64,000 nt of DNA from Streptomyces monomycini. Lineage in GTDB: Bacteria; Actinomycetota; Actinomycetes; Streptomycetales; Streptomycetaceae. Location of the stretch: assembly GCF_022271435.1 (NCBI RefSeq), contig NZ_JAFIQY010000047.1, positions 1 through 64,000 on the forward strand, given 5' to 3'. The position numbers and the translations under genes were made by a program. Shown here piece by piece: positions 36,253 through 44,850 of the stretch. The notes beneath the pieces were generated by a model. It had not been told where the DNA came from. It did not search any database and saw only the letters and a list, made by a program, of their open reading frames with translations. Every line of letters starts with the position of its first letter. The first letter of the stretch is position 1.

Positions 36253-36798
36253 TCAGCGGCCGACCGCACGGTCGCCGAGCACCACCGGGGGCTCGTCGTC
36301 CATCTCGAAGGCCATCGGAAACGGCGCATGCCCCGCCAGCCGGAACCAGCGCACCACCCGGTGCCGGCGCACGGCACGGGCCGCGCGCACGGCGTCGTTG
36401 TGGAACCGCCGCGCCATCGGCACCCGGCGCACCGCCGCCGTCAGCTCGGTCACCGTCTGCTCACCACCGGGCGCCTCCCGCACGGCGTCGAGCTGCCCCT
36501 CGTCGTCGAAGACCGCACGCAACGCCTGGCTCAGCCCGCTCTCGGCAACCTCCCGCTGCTCCTCGGCCGCCTGCCGCGCCTCGTGCGCCACCTCGTAGAG
36601 CACGATCGACGCGGCCGGATCGAGAATCCCGGACGTCCCCAGCTCCTGAGCCACCGAAGCCCGCCGCAGCAGCTGCGCGTCCAGCGCCGCGCGGGCGGCA
36701 TCGATACGGGCATGCAAACGGTCCAGCCGCCCCGCGGTCCAGCTCAGGTAGACGCCGATGACGACGAGCACGGCCGCGATCCAGATCAAAGTGGTCAC
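36253..36798 (-). CDS. LemA-like membrane-anchored protein
   Basis: This 181-residue protein has one N-terminal transmembrane helix (LIWIAAVLVVIGVYLSW) then a long helical domain: GRLDRLHARIDAARAALDAQLLRRASVAQEL and RRVPMARRFHNDAVRAARAVRRHRVVRWFRLAGHAPFPMAFEMDDE. The RRFHNDAV motif and the helix layout resemble LemA family proteins. Function is unknown. It stands alone between the pdxS promoter and a large gene-free region. Confidence 0.7.
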   Translation of the reverse strand: MTTLIWIAAVLVVIGVYLSWTAGRLDRLHARIDAARAALDAQLLRRASVAQELGTSGILDPAASIVLYEVAHEARQAAEEQREVAESGLSQALRAVFDDEGQLDAVREAPGGEQTVTELTAAVRRVPMARRFHNDAVRAARAVRRHRVVRWFRLAGHAPFPMAFEMDDEPPVVLGDRAVGR

Positions 36799-36993
36799 GC
36801 CGGGTCACAGTACCGGCCGCCACGCCTCCCTACACGGGTGGCTCCGGCGTGCGTGGGTGGGCCTGGTGGGTGCGCGCGTTGTGCGCGATGGGGCCGGTGG
36901 TGGGGGCGCGCGTCTTGCGCGATAGGCCCGGTGGTGGGGGCTCGGGGCCCCGCAGGGGTCACTCTCCCCCAGCCTTCGGCCGGGGGTGCCCCC

Positions 36994-37077
36994 ACGGCAC
37001 CGTGCACGTCACCCAGGGTGTCTTGGTGAACCGGGGGCTCCCGGCTGCCTGCGGGGAGCCCCCTACGTGACCCCGAG
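36994..37077 (+). repeat. Left arm of a long imperfect inverted repeat
   Basis: The segment CGGCACCGTGCACGTCACCC...CCGGCTGCCTGCGGGG...CCCCCTACG matches, as reverse complement, the arm at 37300-37374 at roughly 85 percent of positions by eye. The shared words include GGCACCGTG, CCCAGGGT, TTGGTGAAC and GGCTCCCGGCTGCCTGCGGGG (split here at 20 bases). The arms are about 220 bases apart. Confidence 0.7.
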
Positions 37078-37299
37078 CCCTGGCCGTCCGGCGACTATTC
37101 CGTGCGATCGGGCTGGGCACTTCACAAACCAAACCAAACCAAGCTAGGCCAATCCCGAGCCCATGGCATACGGCCAGGCCAGCACAGCCGCCTTACCGCC
37201 ATCCACCCCGTGCGCCTCACCCCCAGGAGGGCGGGCACCCGGGTGATCGAAAAACTCCCCCCACCGACCCAGCCTCGCCGAACCGGCCGGAGGGGGCGC

Positions 37300-37374
37300 G
37301 TAGGGGGCCATCCCCGCAGGCAGCCGGGAGCCCTCGTTCACCAACCAACCCTGGGCGACGTACACGGTGCCGAG
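37300..37374 (-). repeat. Right arm of a long imperfect inverted repeat
   Basis: Reverse complement partner of 36994-37077. On the minus strand it reads GCAGGGGGCC...GGCACCGTGTACGTCGCCC...GGCTCCCGGCTGCCTGCGGG. It lies 137 bases beyond the stop of the mannosyltransferase gene. Confidence 0.7.
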
Positions 37375-37510
37375 GAGTTGGCCCCCTGCGCGCCCCCGCC
37401 CCCACCACCCAAGCAATGCGAGCCGTGCGTCAGCACAACCCCCGCGCGAAGCGCGAAAGACCCCCGCCGCCGGGGCGCGCCATATCCGAAAACCGAGCGC
37501 GCAGCGCGAT

Positions 37511-38671
37511 TCAGTCCCGCGCCAACCCCCACCGCGCCCGCAACCCCGTCCGCTCATCCGTAGCCACCATCGCCGCCCCCGCGGTAACCGTCTCGTACAC
37601 GGCGAGAATGTCCGCCCCGACCGTCGACCAGTCGAACCGCCGCACATGCCGGCTGCCACGTTCCCGCAGCTCCGCAAGCCGCTCGGGGTCACCCAGGAGG
37701 CGTACAGCCGCAGCGGCGAGCGCCTCCGCGTCCTCGTTGGCGAAGAGCTCGCCCGCCTCGCCCTGGTCCAGCACCTGGGCGAACGCGTCGAGGTCGCTGG
37801 CCAGGACCGGCGCCCCGGCGGACATCGCCTCGACGAGGATGATGCCGAACGACTCACCACCGGTGTTGGGCGCGACGTACAGATCCACGCTGCGCAGCAG
37901 CCTCGCCTTGTCCTCGTCGCTGACCATGCCGAGGAACTCCACCCGCGAGCGCAGGTCGGCGGGCAGTTCCGCGACGGCTTCCTCCTCGTCGCCGCGGCCC
38001 GCGACCAGGAGCCGGGCGTCGGGTACGGCGGCGAGGATGTCCGGCAGGGCCCGCATCAGGACGGGCAGACCCTTGCGGGGTTCGTCGATGCGGCCTATGA
38101 AGCCGATCGTCCGGCCCTGCCACTCCTCCTTCGGCGCGGCGTCGGCGAAGAAGTCGACGTCGACGCCGTTGGGGATGACGACCGCGTCCCCGCCGAGGTG
38201 TTCGACCAGGGTGCGCCGGGCGTACTCGCTGACCGCGATCCGTGCGCTGATCTTCTCCAGCGCGGGCTGCAGGATCGGGTACGCCGCGATCATGACGCGG
38301 GAGCGCGGGTTGGAGGTGTGGAAGGTCGCCACGATCGGGCCCTGCGCCGCCCAGCAGGCGAGCAGCCCGACGGACGGGGTGCCGGGTTCGTGGATGTGGA
38401 TGACGTCGAAGGCGCCGTCGTGCAGCCAGCGGCGGACGCGGGCCGCCGACAGGAAGCCGAAGTTGAGCCGGGCAACCGAACCGTTGTACGGCACGGGGAC
38501 GGCACGTCCGGCGGAGACGACGTACGCCGGCAGTGGTGTCTCGTCGTCCGCCGGTGCGAGTACGGACACCTCATGGCCCAGCCGGATCAGGTGCTCGGCG
38601 AGGTCGCGGACGTGGAACTGGACGCCGCCCGGGACGTCCCACGAGTACGGGCAGACGATGCCGATCCTCAA
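37511..38671 (-). CDS. pimA: Phosphatidylinositol alpha-mannosyltransferase PimA
   Basis: PimA adds the first mannose to phosphatidylinositol on the cytoplasmic face of the membrane. The 386-residue GT4 glycosyltransferase has IGIVCPYSWDVPGGVQFHVRDLAEHL at the N-terminus, FDVIHIHEPGTPSVGLLA, the sugar-nucleotide domain with IPNGVDVDFF, IGFIGRIDEPRKGLPVLMRAL, and NTGGESFGIILVEAMSAGAPVLAS (the EX7E motif). The start is TTG, overlapping the stop of the acyltransferase (TTGA). It is the third gene of the PIM operon. Confidence 0.93.
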   Translation of the reverse strand: MRIGIVCPYSWDVPGGVQFHVRDLAEHLIRLGHEVSVLAPADDETPLPAYVVSAGRAVPVPYNGSVARLNFGFLSAARVRRWLHDGAFDVIHIHEPGTPSVGLLACWAAQGPIVATFHTSNPRSRVMIAAYPILQPALEKISARIAVSEYARRTLVEHLGGDAVVIPNGVDVDFFADAAPKEEWQGRTIGFIGRIDEPRKGLPVLMRALPDILAAVPDARLLVAGRGDEEEAVAELPADLRSRVEFLGMVSDEDKARLLRSVDLYVAPNTGGESFGIILVEAMSAGAPVLASDLDAFAQVLDQGEAGELFANEDAEALAAAAVRLLGDPERLAELRERGSRHVRRFDWSTVGADILAVYETVTAGAAMVATDERTGLRARWGLARD

Positions 38672-39699
38672 GACCGCTCCGTCCGCCGGGCGTCGGCGCG
38701 CGCCCCATCGACACGCGCGCCATCGGTAGGCGCGCCGTCGGTACCCGCCCCATCGGCACCCACCACCTCCGCGCCCCCCGGGCGCTCCGCCCCCCGTGGT
38801 TCCAGGTCACCGAGCCACAGACGTTGCAGCATGTGCCAGTCCTCCGGGTGGTCGGCGATGCCGGAGGCGAAGGCGTCGGCCATCTCCTGCGTCATCGTGG
38901 CGGCCTTCTCGGCGCGGGTGCCGGTCTGCGGCACCTCGATTTCCGGGTGCACCCGCCCGCGCATGACGGAGCTTTCGTCGTACCACAGGGTGACCGGCAG
39001 GAGCATCGCCCCGGTCTGCACCGCGAGCATCGCGGGCCCGGCCGGCATCTTGGCCGCCTCGCCGAAGAATTTCACCTCGATGCCGGAGGCGGACAGGTCC
39101 CGGTCGGCGACGAGGCAGACCAGGCCGCCGGCCCGCAGCCGCCGGGCGAGGATGCCGAACGCGGCGCCGCCGGTGTGCGGCAGCACCTCCATGCCCAGGC
39201 CCTCGCGGTAGGCGACGAACCGGTCGTAGAGCGATTCGGGCTTGAGGCGTTCGGCGACGGTGGTGAAGGGCACGCCCAGTTTGGTGGTGACCCAGGCGCC
39301 CGCGAGGTCGTAGTTGCCCATGTGCGGCAGGGCGAGGACCACGCCGCGGCCGCTCTTGAGGCCCTCTTCCAGGTGGTGCACGTCGGCCGGCGCGAAGCCG
39401 CCCCTTATGCGCTCCTTGCTCCAGGCGGGCAGCCGGAAGGATTCCATCCAGTAGCGCAGGTAGGACCGCATCCCGGCCCGGGACAGCTGCGCGAGGCGCT
39501 GCGGCGTGGCGTCCGGGACGACGCGCGCGAGGTTGGTCTCCAGGCGCAGGACCCCCTTGCCGCGGCGTTTCCAGACCGCGTCGGCGATCCGGCGTCCCAG
39601 GGCCTTCGCGGCCGGTTCGGGCAGTCTCTTCACCGCGCTCCACCCCAGGGCGTACGCCCCGTCGGTCAGCTTCTCGCGGTCGATGGTCGGGCGCTTCAC
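38668..39699 (-). CDS. Phosphatidylinositol mannoside acyltransferase (PatA-like)
   Basis: This 343-residue LPLAT-family protein has the HX4D motif in LALPHMGNYDLAGAWV, then PFTTVAERLKPESLYDRF, GGLVCLVADRDLSASGIEVKFFGE and PAGPAMLAVQTGAMLLPVT. It would acylate PIM. The C-terminus is a repetitive GADGAGTDGAPTDGARVDGARADARR tail after the conserved domain. The GTG start overlaps the synthase stop (GTGA), and the stop overlaps the pimA start, so the three are coupled. Confidence 0.88.
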   Translation of the reverse strand: MKRPTIDREKLTDGAYALGWSAVKRLPEPAAKALGRRIADAVWKRRGKGVLRLETNLARVVPDATPQRLAQLSRAGMRSYLRYWMESFRLPAWSKERIRGGFAPADVHHLEEGLKSGRGVVLALPHMGNYDLAGAWVTTKLGVPFTTVAERLKPESLYDRFVAYREGLGMEVLPHTGGAAFGILARRLRAGGLVCLVADRDLSASGIEVKFFGEAAKMPAGPAMLAVQTGAMLLPVTLWYDESSVMRGRVHPEIEVPQTGTRAEKAATMTQEMADAFASGIADHPEDWHMLQRLWLGDLEPRGAERPGGAEVVGADGAGTDGAPTDGARVDGARADARRTERS

Positions 39700-40352
39700 G
39701 CGCTGTTCCCCCCTTGTGCGACGGCGTCGGCCTCGGCGGACTCCCGGCGTACGGTCACCACGCGCTGGGCGAGGGTGACCGCGCTGCCGACGGCGACCAC
39801 CCACAGGGCGACCGGCAGCAGGTACTGGACACCGGGGACGCCGAAGGCGTGCAGTCCGGCGAGGCCGGCGGCGACCAGCGTGATGACGAGCCGCTCGGCC
39901 CGTTCCACCAGTCCGTTGACGTTCACCGGCAGCCCGATGCTCTCGCCCCTGGCCTTGGTGTACGAGACCACCTGGCCGCTGGCCAGGCAGAAGATCGCCA
40001 CCGCGCAGAGCCAGAGGCTGTCGCCGGCCCCGGCGTACCAGAGCGCCAGCCCGCCGAAGATCGCCGAGTCGGCGACCCGGTCGAGCGTGGAGTCGAGGAA
40101 GGCCCCCCAGCGGCTGGAGCGGCCCAGTTGCCGGGCCATGTTGCCGTCCACCAGGTCCGAGAACACGAACAGCGTGATGACGATCGTGCCCCAGAAGAAC
40201 TCGCCGAGCGGGAAGAAGACCAGGGCACCCGCCACCACACCCCCCGTGCCGACGAGGGTGACCGCGTCCGGGCTGACCCCGAGACGGATGAGCAGGGCGG
40301 CGAATGGCGTGAGGACACGCGTGAAGAAAGCACGCGCGTACGTGTTCAGCAT
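39696..40352 (-). CDS. pgsA: CDP-alcohol phosphatidyltransferase (phosphatidylinositol-phosphate synthase)
   Basis: This integral membrane enzyme (218 residues) carries the CDP-alcohol phosphotransferase signature DLVDGNMARQLGRSSRWGAFLDSTLDRVAD with all metal-binding Asp residues. Five or six transmembrane helices are visible (e.g. AVTLVGTGGVVAGALVFF, AIFGGLALWYAG). Being first in an operon with a PIM acyltransferase and mannosyltransferase, it most likely makes phosphatidylinositol phosphate. The start MLNTYARAFF was chosen; an ATG further upstream (MGQPVAPL) lacks family support. Its promoter region is shared with the divergent EF-G2 gene. Confidence 0.9.
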   Translation of the reverse strand: MLNTYARAFFTRVLTPFAALLIRLGVSPDAVTLVGTGGVVAGALVFFPLGEFFWGTIVITLFVFSDLVDGNMARQLGRSSRWGAFLDSTLDRVADSAIFGGLALWYAGAGDSLWLCAVAIFCLASGQVVSYTKARGESIGLPVNVNGLVERAERLVITLVAAGLAGLHAFGVPGVQYLLPVALWVVAVGSAVTLAQRVVTVRRESAEADAVAQGGNSA

Positions 40353-40629
40353 GGCCTTCCCGGAGGTCGATACGGGCCGCGCGGTCAATGGGGCCACCGG
40401 CTGGCCCATCGTAGCCAGGCGGCACCCGCGTACCGCGAACGCACCACGGCCCGGGGCACGACCTGTGACCGGCCAAGACGTGCGCGCAGCAGCTGTCACA
40501 GCGTCGCGGGCCCGCGCCGGCGGGGCGGACCGCAAGATCCCTGATCGTCCCTTGTGCGATGTATGGACGTGCCATGACCAGGGTGGAAAGCTCGAACCAC
40601 CGCAAAGTGTCGACCGGGAGGCGAGACAC

Positions 40630-42828
40630 ATGGGCGAGAAGACGAGGACACATCCGGGAGCCGCCGGCAGGGCGACATCGGCCGGCCGGCCCACGTCCCT
40701 GAGGAATGTGGTGCTGGTCGGCCACAGTGGTGCGGGGAAGACGACGCTGGTGGAGGCGCTGGCGCTGGCGACCGGCGCGGTCAACCGGGCGGGCCGGGTC
40801 GAGGACGGCGGCTGCCTGTCGGACTACGACGAGATCGAACACCGGCAGCAGCGGTCGGTGCAGCTCTCCCTGGTTCCCGTCGACTACGGCGGAATCAAGA
40901 TCAACGTATTGGACACACCCGGGTACGCCGACTTCGTCGGAGAGCTGAGGGCCGGTCTGCGGGCAGCGGACGCGGCCCTCTTCGTCGTTTCGGCGGCGGA
41001 CGGCGTGGACGGCGCGACCCGTATGGTCTGGGACGAGTGCGCCGCGGTCCGAATGCCGCGCGCGCTGGTCATCACGCACCTGGAGGCGGCGCGCGCCGAC
41101 TTCGACCAGATGACGCGGCTGTGCGGCGCTGCCCTGGGCGGCGACGACCCCGACGCCGTCCTCCCCCTGTACCTGCCGCTGTACGGCACGGCGGGCGCCG
41201 ACGGCCACGCGCCGGTGCACGGCCTGATCGGCCTGCTCACCCAGCGGGTCTTCGACTACTCCTCCGGCGAACGCGTCGAGCGCGCGCCGGAGGCCGACGA
41301 GCTGCCGCTGATCGAGGAGGCCCGCAACCGGCTGATCGAGGGCATCATCGCCGAGAGCGAGGACGAGTCCCTCATGGACCGCTACCTCGCGGGCGAGGAC
41401 ATCGACGTGAAGACGCTCGTCGGCGACCTGGAGACGGCGGTGGCCCGCGGCACCTTCCACCCGGTGCTGGCCGCCGCTCCGGCCGCGGAGGGCGCCCGGC
41501 AGGGTCTCGGCACCGTCGAGCTGCTGGATCTGATCGCCCGCGGCTTCCCCACCCCCGCCGAACGCGAGGCGCCCGCCGTCACCACCCCCGACGGCAAGCC
41601 GCGTCCGCCGCTGACCTGCGATCCGGCGGGCCCGCTGGTCGCCGAGGTGGTCAAGACCTCCTCCGACCCGTACGTCGGCCGGCTCTCGCTGGTCCGGGTC
41701 TTCTCGGGCACGCTGCGTCCGGACGAGACGGTGCACGTGTCCGGGCACGGCCTGGAGGACCGCGGCCACGAGGACCACGACGTGGACGAGCGGATCGGCG
41801 CCCTGTCCGCCCCGTTCGGCAAGGTCCAGCGCTCCCTGTCGCAGGCGATCGCCGGCGATCTGGCCTGTGTGGCGAAGCTGACCCGCGCCGAGACCGGAGA
41901 CACACTTTCCGACAAGGACGCGCCGCTCCTGATGGAGCCGTGGACGATGCCGGACCCGCTGCTGCCGGTGGCCATCCAGGCGCACAGCAAGGCGGACGAG
42001 GACAAGCTCTCCCAGGGCCTGTCCCGGCTGGTCGCCGAGGATCCGACGATGCGCCTGGAGCACAATCAGGGCACCCACCAGGTGGTGCTGTGGTGCCTGG
42101 GCGAGGCGCACGTCGACGTGGCCCTGGAGCGGCTGCGGTCCCGGTACGGCGTGCAGGTCGACACCGTGCCGTACAAGGTCTCGCTGCGGGAGACCTTCGG
42201 CGGCAAGGCGGCCGGACGCGGGCGGCATGTGAAGCAGTCCGGCGGGCACGGCCAGTACGCGATCTGCGAGATCGAGGTGGAGCCGCTGCCCGGCGGCAGC
42301 GGTATCGAGTTCGTGGACAAGGTCGTGGGCGGCGCGGTGCCCCGGCAGTTCATCCCGTCCGTGGAGAAGGGCGTACGGGCGCAGGCGGCGCGCGGTGTCG
42401 CGGCCGGGTATCCGCTGGTCGACATCCGGGTCACGCTGCTGGACGGCAAGGCGCACTCGGTGGACTCCTCCGACGCCGCGTTCCAGACGGCGGGTTCGCT
42501 GGCGCTGCGCGAGGCCGCCGGGGACGCCCGTATCCATCTGCTGGAGCCGGTGGCCGAGGTGACCGTACTGGTTCCGGACGATTTCGTCGGGGCGGTGATG
42601 AGCGATCTGTCCGGGCGGCGCGGCCGGGTGGTGGGCACCGATCAGGCCGGGCACGGACGCACGCTCGTACGGGCCGAGGTGCCGGAGATCGAGATCAGCC
42701 GGTACGCCGTGGACCTGCGCTCCCTCTCGCACGGCACCGGCCGTTTCCACCGGTCCTACACGCGGCACGAGCCGATGCCGCCGCAGCTCGCCGCGAAGCT
42801 CCGCGAACAGGAGGAGAACGGCTCGTGA
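40630..42828 (+). CDS. Elongation factor G-like GTPase (EF-G2)
   Basis: This 732-residue protein has the whole EF-G domain order. G1 is VLVGHSGAGKTTL, G3 is NVLDTPGYADFVGEL, and the G4 position reads ALVITHLEAARADF, where canonical EF-G has NKxD. Domain II and the III-V block (LRETFGGKAAGRGRHVKQSGGHGQYAICEIEVEPL, AYPLVDIRVTLLDGK, AGSLALREAA) follow. The actinobacterial EF-G2 group keeps GTPase activity of uncertain role and is not the main translocase. The ATG has GGGAGG 8 bases upstream. It is divergent from the PIM operon. Confidence 0.88.
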   Translation: MGEKTRTHPGAAGRATSAGRPTSLRNVVLVGHSGAGKTTLVEALALATGAVNRAGRVEDGGCLSDYDEIEHRQQRSVQLSLVPVDYGGIKINVLDTPGYADFVGELRAGLRAADAALFVVSAADGVDGATRMVWDECAAVRMPRALVITHLEAARADFDQMTRLCGAALGGDDPDAVLPLYLPLYGTAGADGHAPVHGLIGLLTQRVFDYSSGERVERAPEADELPLIEEARNRLIEGIIAESEDESLMDRYLAGEDIDVKTLVGDLETAVARGTFHPVLAAAPAAEGARQGLGTVELLDLIARGFPTPAEREAPAVTTPDGKPRPPLTCDPAGPLVAEVVKTSSDPYVGRLSLVRVFSGTLRPDETVHVSGHGLEDRGHEDHDVDERIGALSAPFGKVQRSLSQAIAGDLACVAKLTRAETGDTLSDKDAPLLMEPWTMPDPLLPVAIQAHSKADEDKLSQGLSRLVAEDPTMRLEHNQGTHQVVLWCLGEAHVDVALERLRSRYGVQVDTVPYKVSLRETFGGKAAGRGRHVKQSGGHGQYAICEIEVEPLPGGSGIEFVDKVVGGAVPRQFIPSVEKGVRAQAARGVAAGYPLVDIRVTLLDGKAHSVDSSDAAFQTAGSLALREAAGDARIHLLEPVAEVTVLVPDDFVGAVMSDLSGRRGRVVGTDQAGHGRTLVRAEVPEIEISRYAVDLRSLSHGTGRFHRSYTRHEPMPPQLAAKLREQEENGS

Positions 42829-42974
42829 GAGCCCGCACACCGGCTCCGCCGCACGTCACGTCGTCGGCCGTCCGCCTCGGCACCTCCGGGGTGGACGGCG
42901 GCGGTACGCTGTGACCGCAGCTCAGAAGGTGTGCGACCGACGGTAGTTGGGAAGAAGGCCGCAGCAGCGAATGC

Positions 42975-44654
42975 GTGCGGGCGATGGGGGCGGTAGTGGC
43001 AGCAGACGGCTTCGACTTCAGTCCCGGGGCGCAGGTCCCGTTGTCCGGCGGTGCCGGACAGACCGCGGCCACCCAGGCGTTGGCCTCGGCGGCGTACCGG
43101 GACAATCCGCTCGCCGACATCTCCAAGGCCGACTCCGCCACCGCGAAGTCGACGATCAAGCCACCCAAACTCTCCCTGTTCGAGCCGAATCTGGGCGAGG
43201 CGTTCTCCCGCGCGCTCCAGCTGCGGATGCTCGGCGGTGCCCGCGGCGCGCTCATCCAGTCCTTCGGCATCGAACCGCAGACGGTCGTCGAGCACTGTCT
43301 GGCGGCCATCCGCATCCGCAAGATCCGCGATGTGAAGCTGACCGTTCTGATGCTGGGTTTCGGGCTGCTCTTCCTGCCCGGCGTGCTGCTGTGGCTGGGC
43401 GCGTTCCAGCTCAAGAAGCTGCTGTCGAGGGCGCAGGGCACCGGCACCTCGGCGCTCGGTGTGGCGCTGATGCTCGCCGTCGGCGCCATCGCGGTGCTCT
43501 TCCTGGTGAAGCTGCCGTTCACCGGTTTCTGGTCGGTGTATCTGCGCGCCATGGTGGTGGTGCCGGTGATCGGCTGGTGGTGGGCGAAGCGGATCAGTGA
43601 GGCCACCGCGAAAGACCTGCGGGAGGCGTGGAAGGGTCTGCTCGAAGGCGGTGGTGTGGGCGCCAAGATCCCCGAGGCGGTGCCCAAGGACCCGAACGAG
43701 ACCGCCGCCGAGCAGATGCGCCAGAGCCTGGCGAAGCTCACCGCCGAACAGCACAGCAACGTCGCCTTCTACGCGGGCCCCAACGGCATACTCGGCATGG
43801 GCACCCGCTGGGGCAGCTGGCAGATGGCCGAGGAGCTGCGCCCCGCCGTCGAGGGCGGCGAGATCAACCCCTTCCGCAGCTACGACGTGATCCGTGTCAT
43901 CCACGACCGGCTGCGTCTGCTGGAGCGCAGTCCACTGCACACCGGCGGCTTCAAGGACGCCCCCTCCGTACGTCACTGGGTCGTGGTGCCGGTCGGCGAG
44001 AAGGCCGGTTCCGTCTCCCGTCCCGAGGGCACCGAGGTGGAGGCGTTCCAGGTCCGCCACCACGAGATAGAGCGGATCTGCAACGAGCAGCAGTTCGGCA
44101 GCGGCAGCCGGCACTACCTCGGCGTGCAGTTCGTGCTGTGGGACGGCCAGCTGGTGATAACCCTGCTGATCACGGTCACCGTGCTGCACGAGACGCTGCG
44201 GGTGGAGGTCACCGGCCACGCCCTCGGTCCGGTGAACCCGCTGTTCACCTCCAAGCCCGCGCCGAAGAGCAAGAGCGTCTCCAAGACGGTGAAGTTCTGG
44301 GAGACCAAGTCCGTGAGCCTGCCGCTGGTCGACGCGAGCGAGGTGGTGCGGCTCGCCGCCCGCGCCCCGCTGACGTGGTTCCCCGGCTTCCTGGAGTTCC
44401 TGGGCGGGAAGCTGACCCTGCCGGAGCCGTTCGGCCTGCGGCACGCCTGGGCCGACAAGCCGTGGCGGCACCGCTTCATGGCCGACGACGCGCTGCGGGC
44501 GGCGACCCCGGTGCTGCGCGTGGTGCACTCCGCCGCCCTGAGCGTGCTGAAGGACAACGGTGTGGACATCTCGCGCTTCGACAGCCGTTCGCTGGTGCTG
44601 AGCGGCCAGGTGCAGGCCGCGGAGCCGCGGAAGGCCGACGAGTACAACGCGTAG
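42975..44654 (+). CDS. Conserved membrane protein of unknown function
   Basis: The 559-residue protein has an N-terminal cytoplasmic segment, two clear hydrophobic helix pairs (VKLTVLMLGFGLLFLPGVLLWLGAF and TSALGVALMLAVGAIAVLFLV...VYLRAMVVVPVIGWWW) around residues 120-205, and a large C-terminal region with a third hydrophobic segment (LVITLLITVTVLHETLRVEVTG). No catalytic motif is recognised. The start is uncertain: GTG 42975, ATG 42984 or GTG 42996, none with a strong Shine-Dalgarno sequence. I found no family name for it; it may be a Streptomyces-specific conserved protein. Confidence 0.78.
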   Translation: MRAMGAVVAADGFDFSPGAQVPLSGGAGQTAATQALASAAYRDNPLADISKADSATAKSTIKPPKLSLFEPNLGEAFSRALQLRMLGGARGALIQSFGIEPQTVVEHCLAAIRIRKIRDVKLTVLMLGFGLLFLPGVLLWLGAFQLKKLLSRAQGTGTSALGVALMLAVGAIAVLFLVKLPFTGFWSVYLRAMVVVPVIGWWWAKRISEATAKDLREAWKGLLEGGGVGAKIPEAVPKDPNETAAEQMRQSLAKLTAEQHSNVAFYAGPNGILGMGTRWGSWQMAEELRPAVEGGEINPFRSYDVIRVIHDRLRLLERSPLHTGGFKDAPSVRHWVVVPVGEKAGSVSRPEGTEVEAFQVRHHEIERICNEQQFGSGSRHYLGVQFVLWDGQLVITLLITVTVLHETLRVEVTGHALGPVNPLFTSKPAPKSKSVSKTVKFWETKSVSLPLVDASEVVRLAARAPLTWFPGFLEFLGGKLTLPEPFGLRHAWADKPWRHRFMADDALRAATPVLRVVHSAALSVLKDNGVDISRFDSRSLVLSGQVQAAEPRKADEYNA

Positions 44655-44850
44655 CCGCTCGTCGCGGCGGTCGGCCGAAGGCCCTGGACCACCGGCCTGG
44701 CGGCCGGAAATCCCGGATCGGGGCGCTCGTGAATGCCGTCGGGCCCGCACCGTCGCGGCCGCGCACCGTCGCGGCGTGATCTTTTGTCGGAGTGGCGCCG
44801 GGCCGTAGGCAGGCCCGCGGTCTCGCCGGGCCCGCCGGCCGTGGAACCCG

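Larger units (their letters stand above)
36799..37510. other. Gene-free region of 712 bases with diverged repeats
   Basis: No convincing gene is present: the open frames here are short, overlap, and have no family signature. It contains G-rich GGTGGGGGCGCGCGT..TGCGCGAT repeats near 36895-36945, the inverted repeat described separately, and ACCAAACCAAACCAA direct repeats near 37128-37142. It separates the LemA-like gene from the PIM operon. Confidence 0.7.

Noticed and set aside
37140..37560. Small proteins in the gene-free region (e.g. 37144-37860)
   Set aside because: They read through the inverted repeat and the end of pimA in the wrong frame, with no start context or family match.
38668..42840. 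1390-codon minus-strand frame running across the EF-G2 gene
   Set aside because: Only its 3' third is the acyltransferase. The rest is the antisense reading of the EF-G2 gene, typical of very GC-rich DNA, and it crosses the promoter region.
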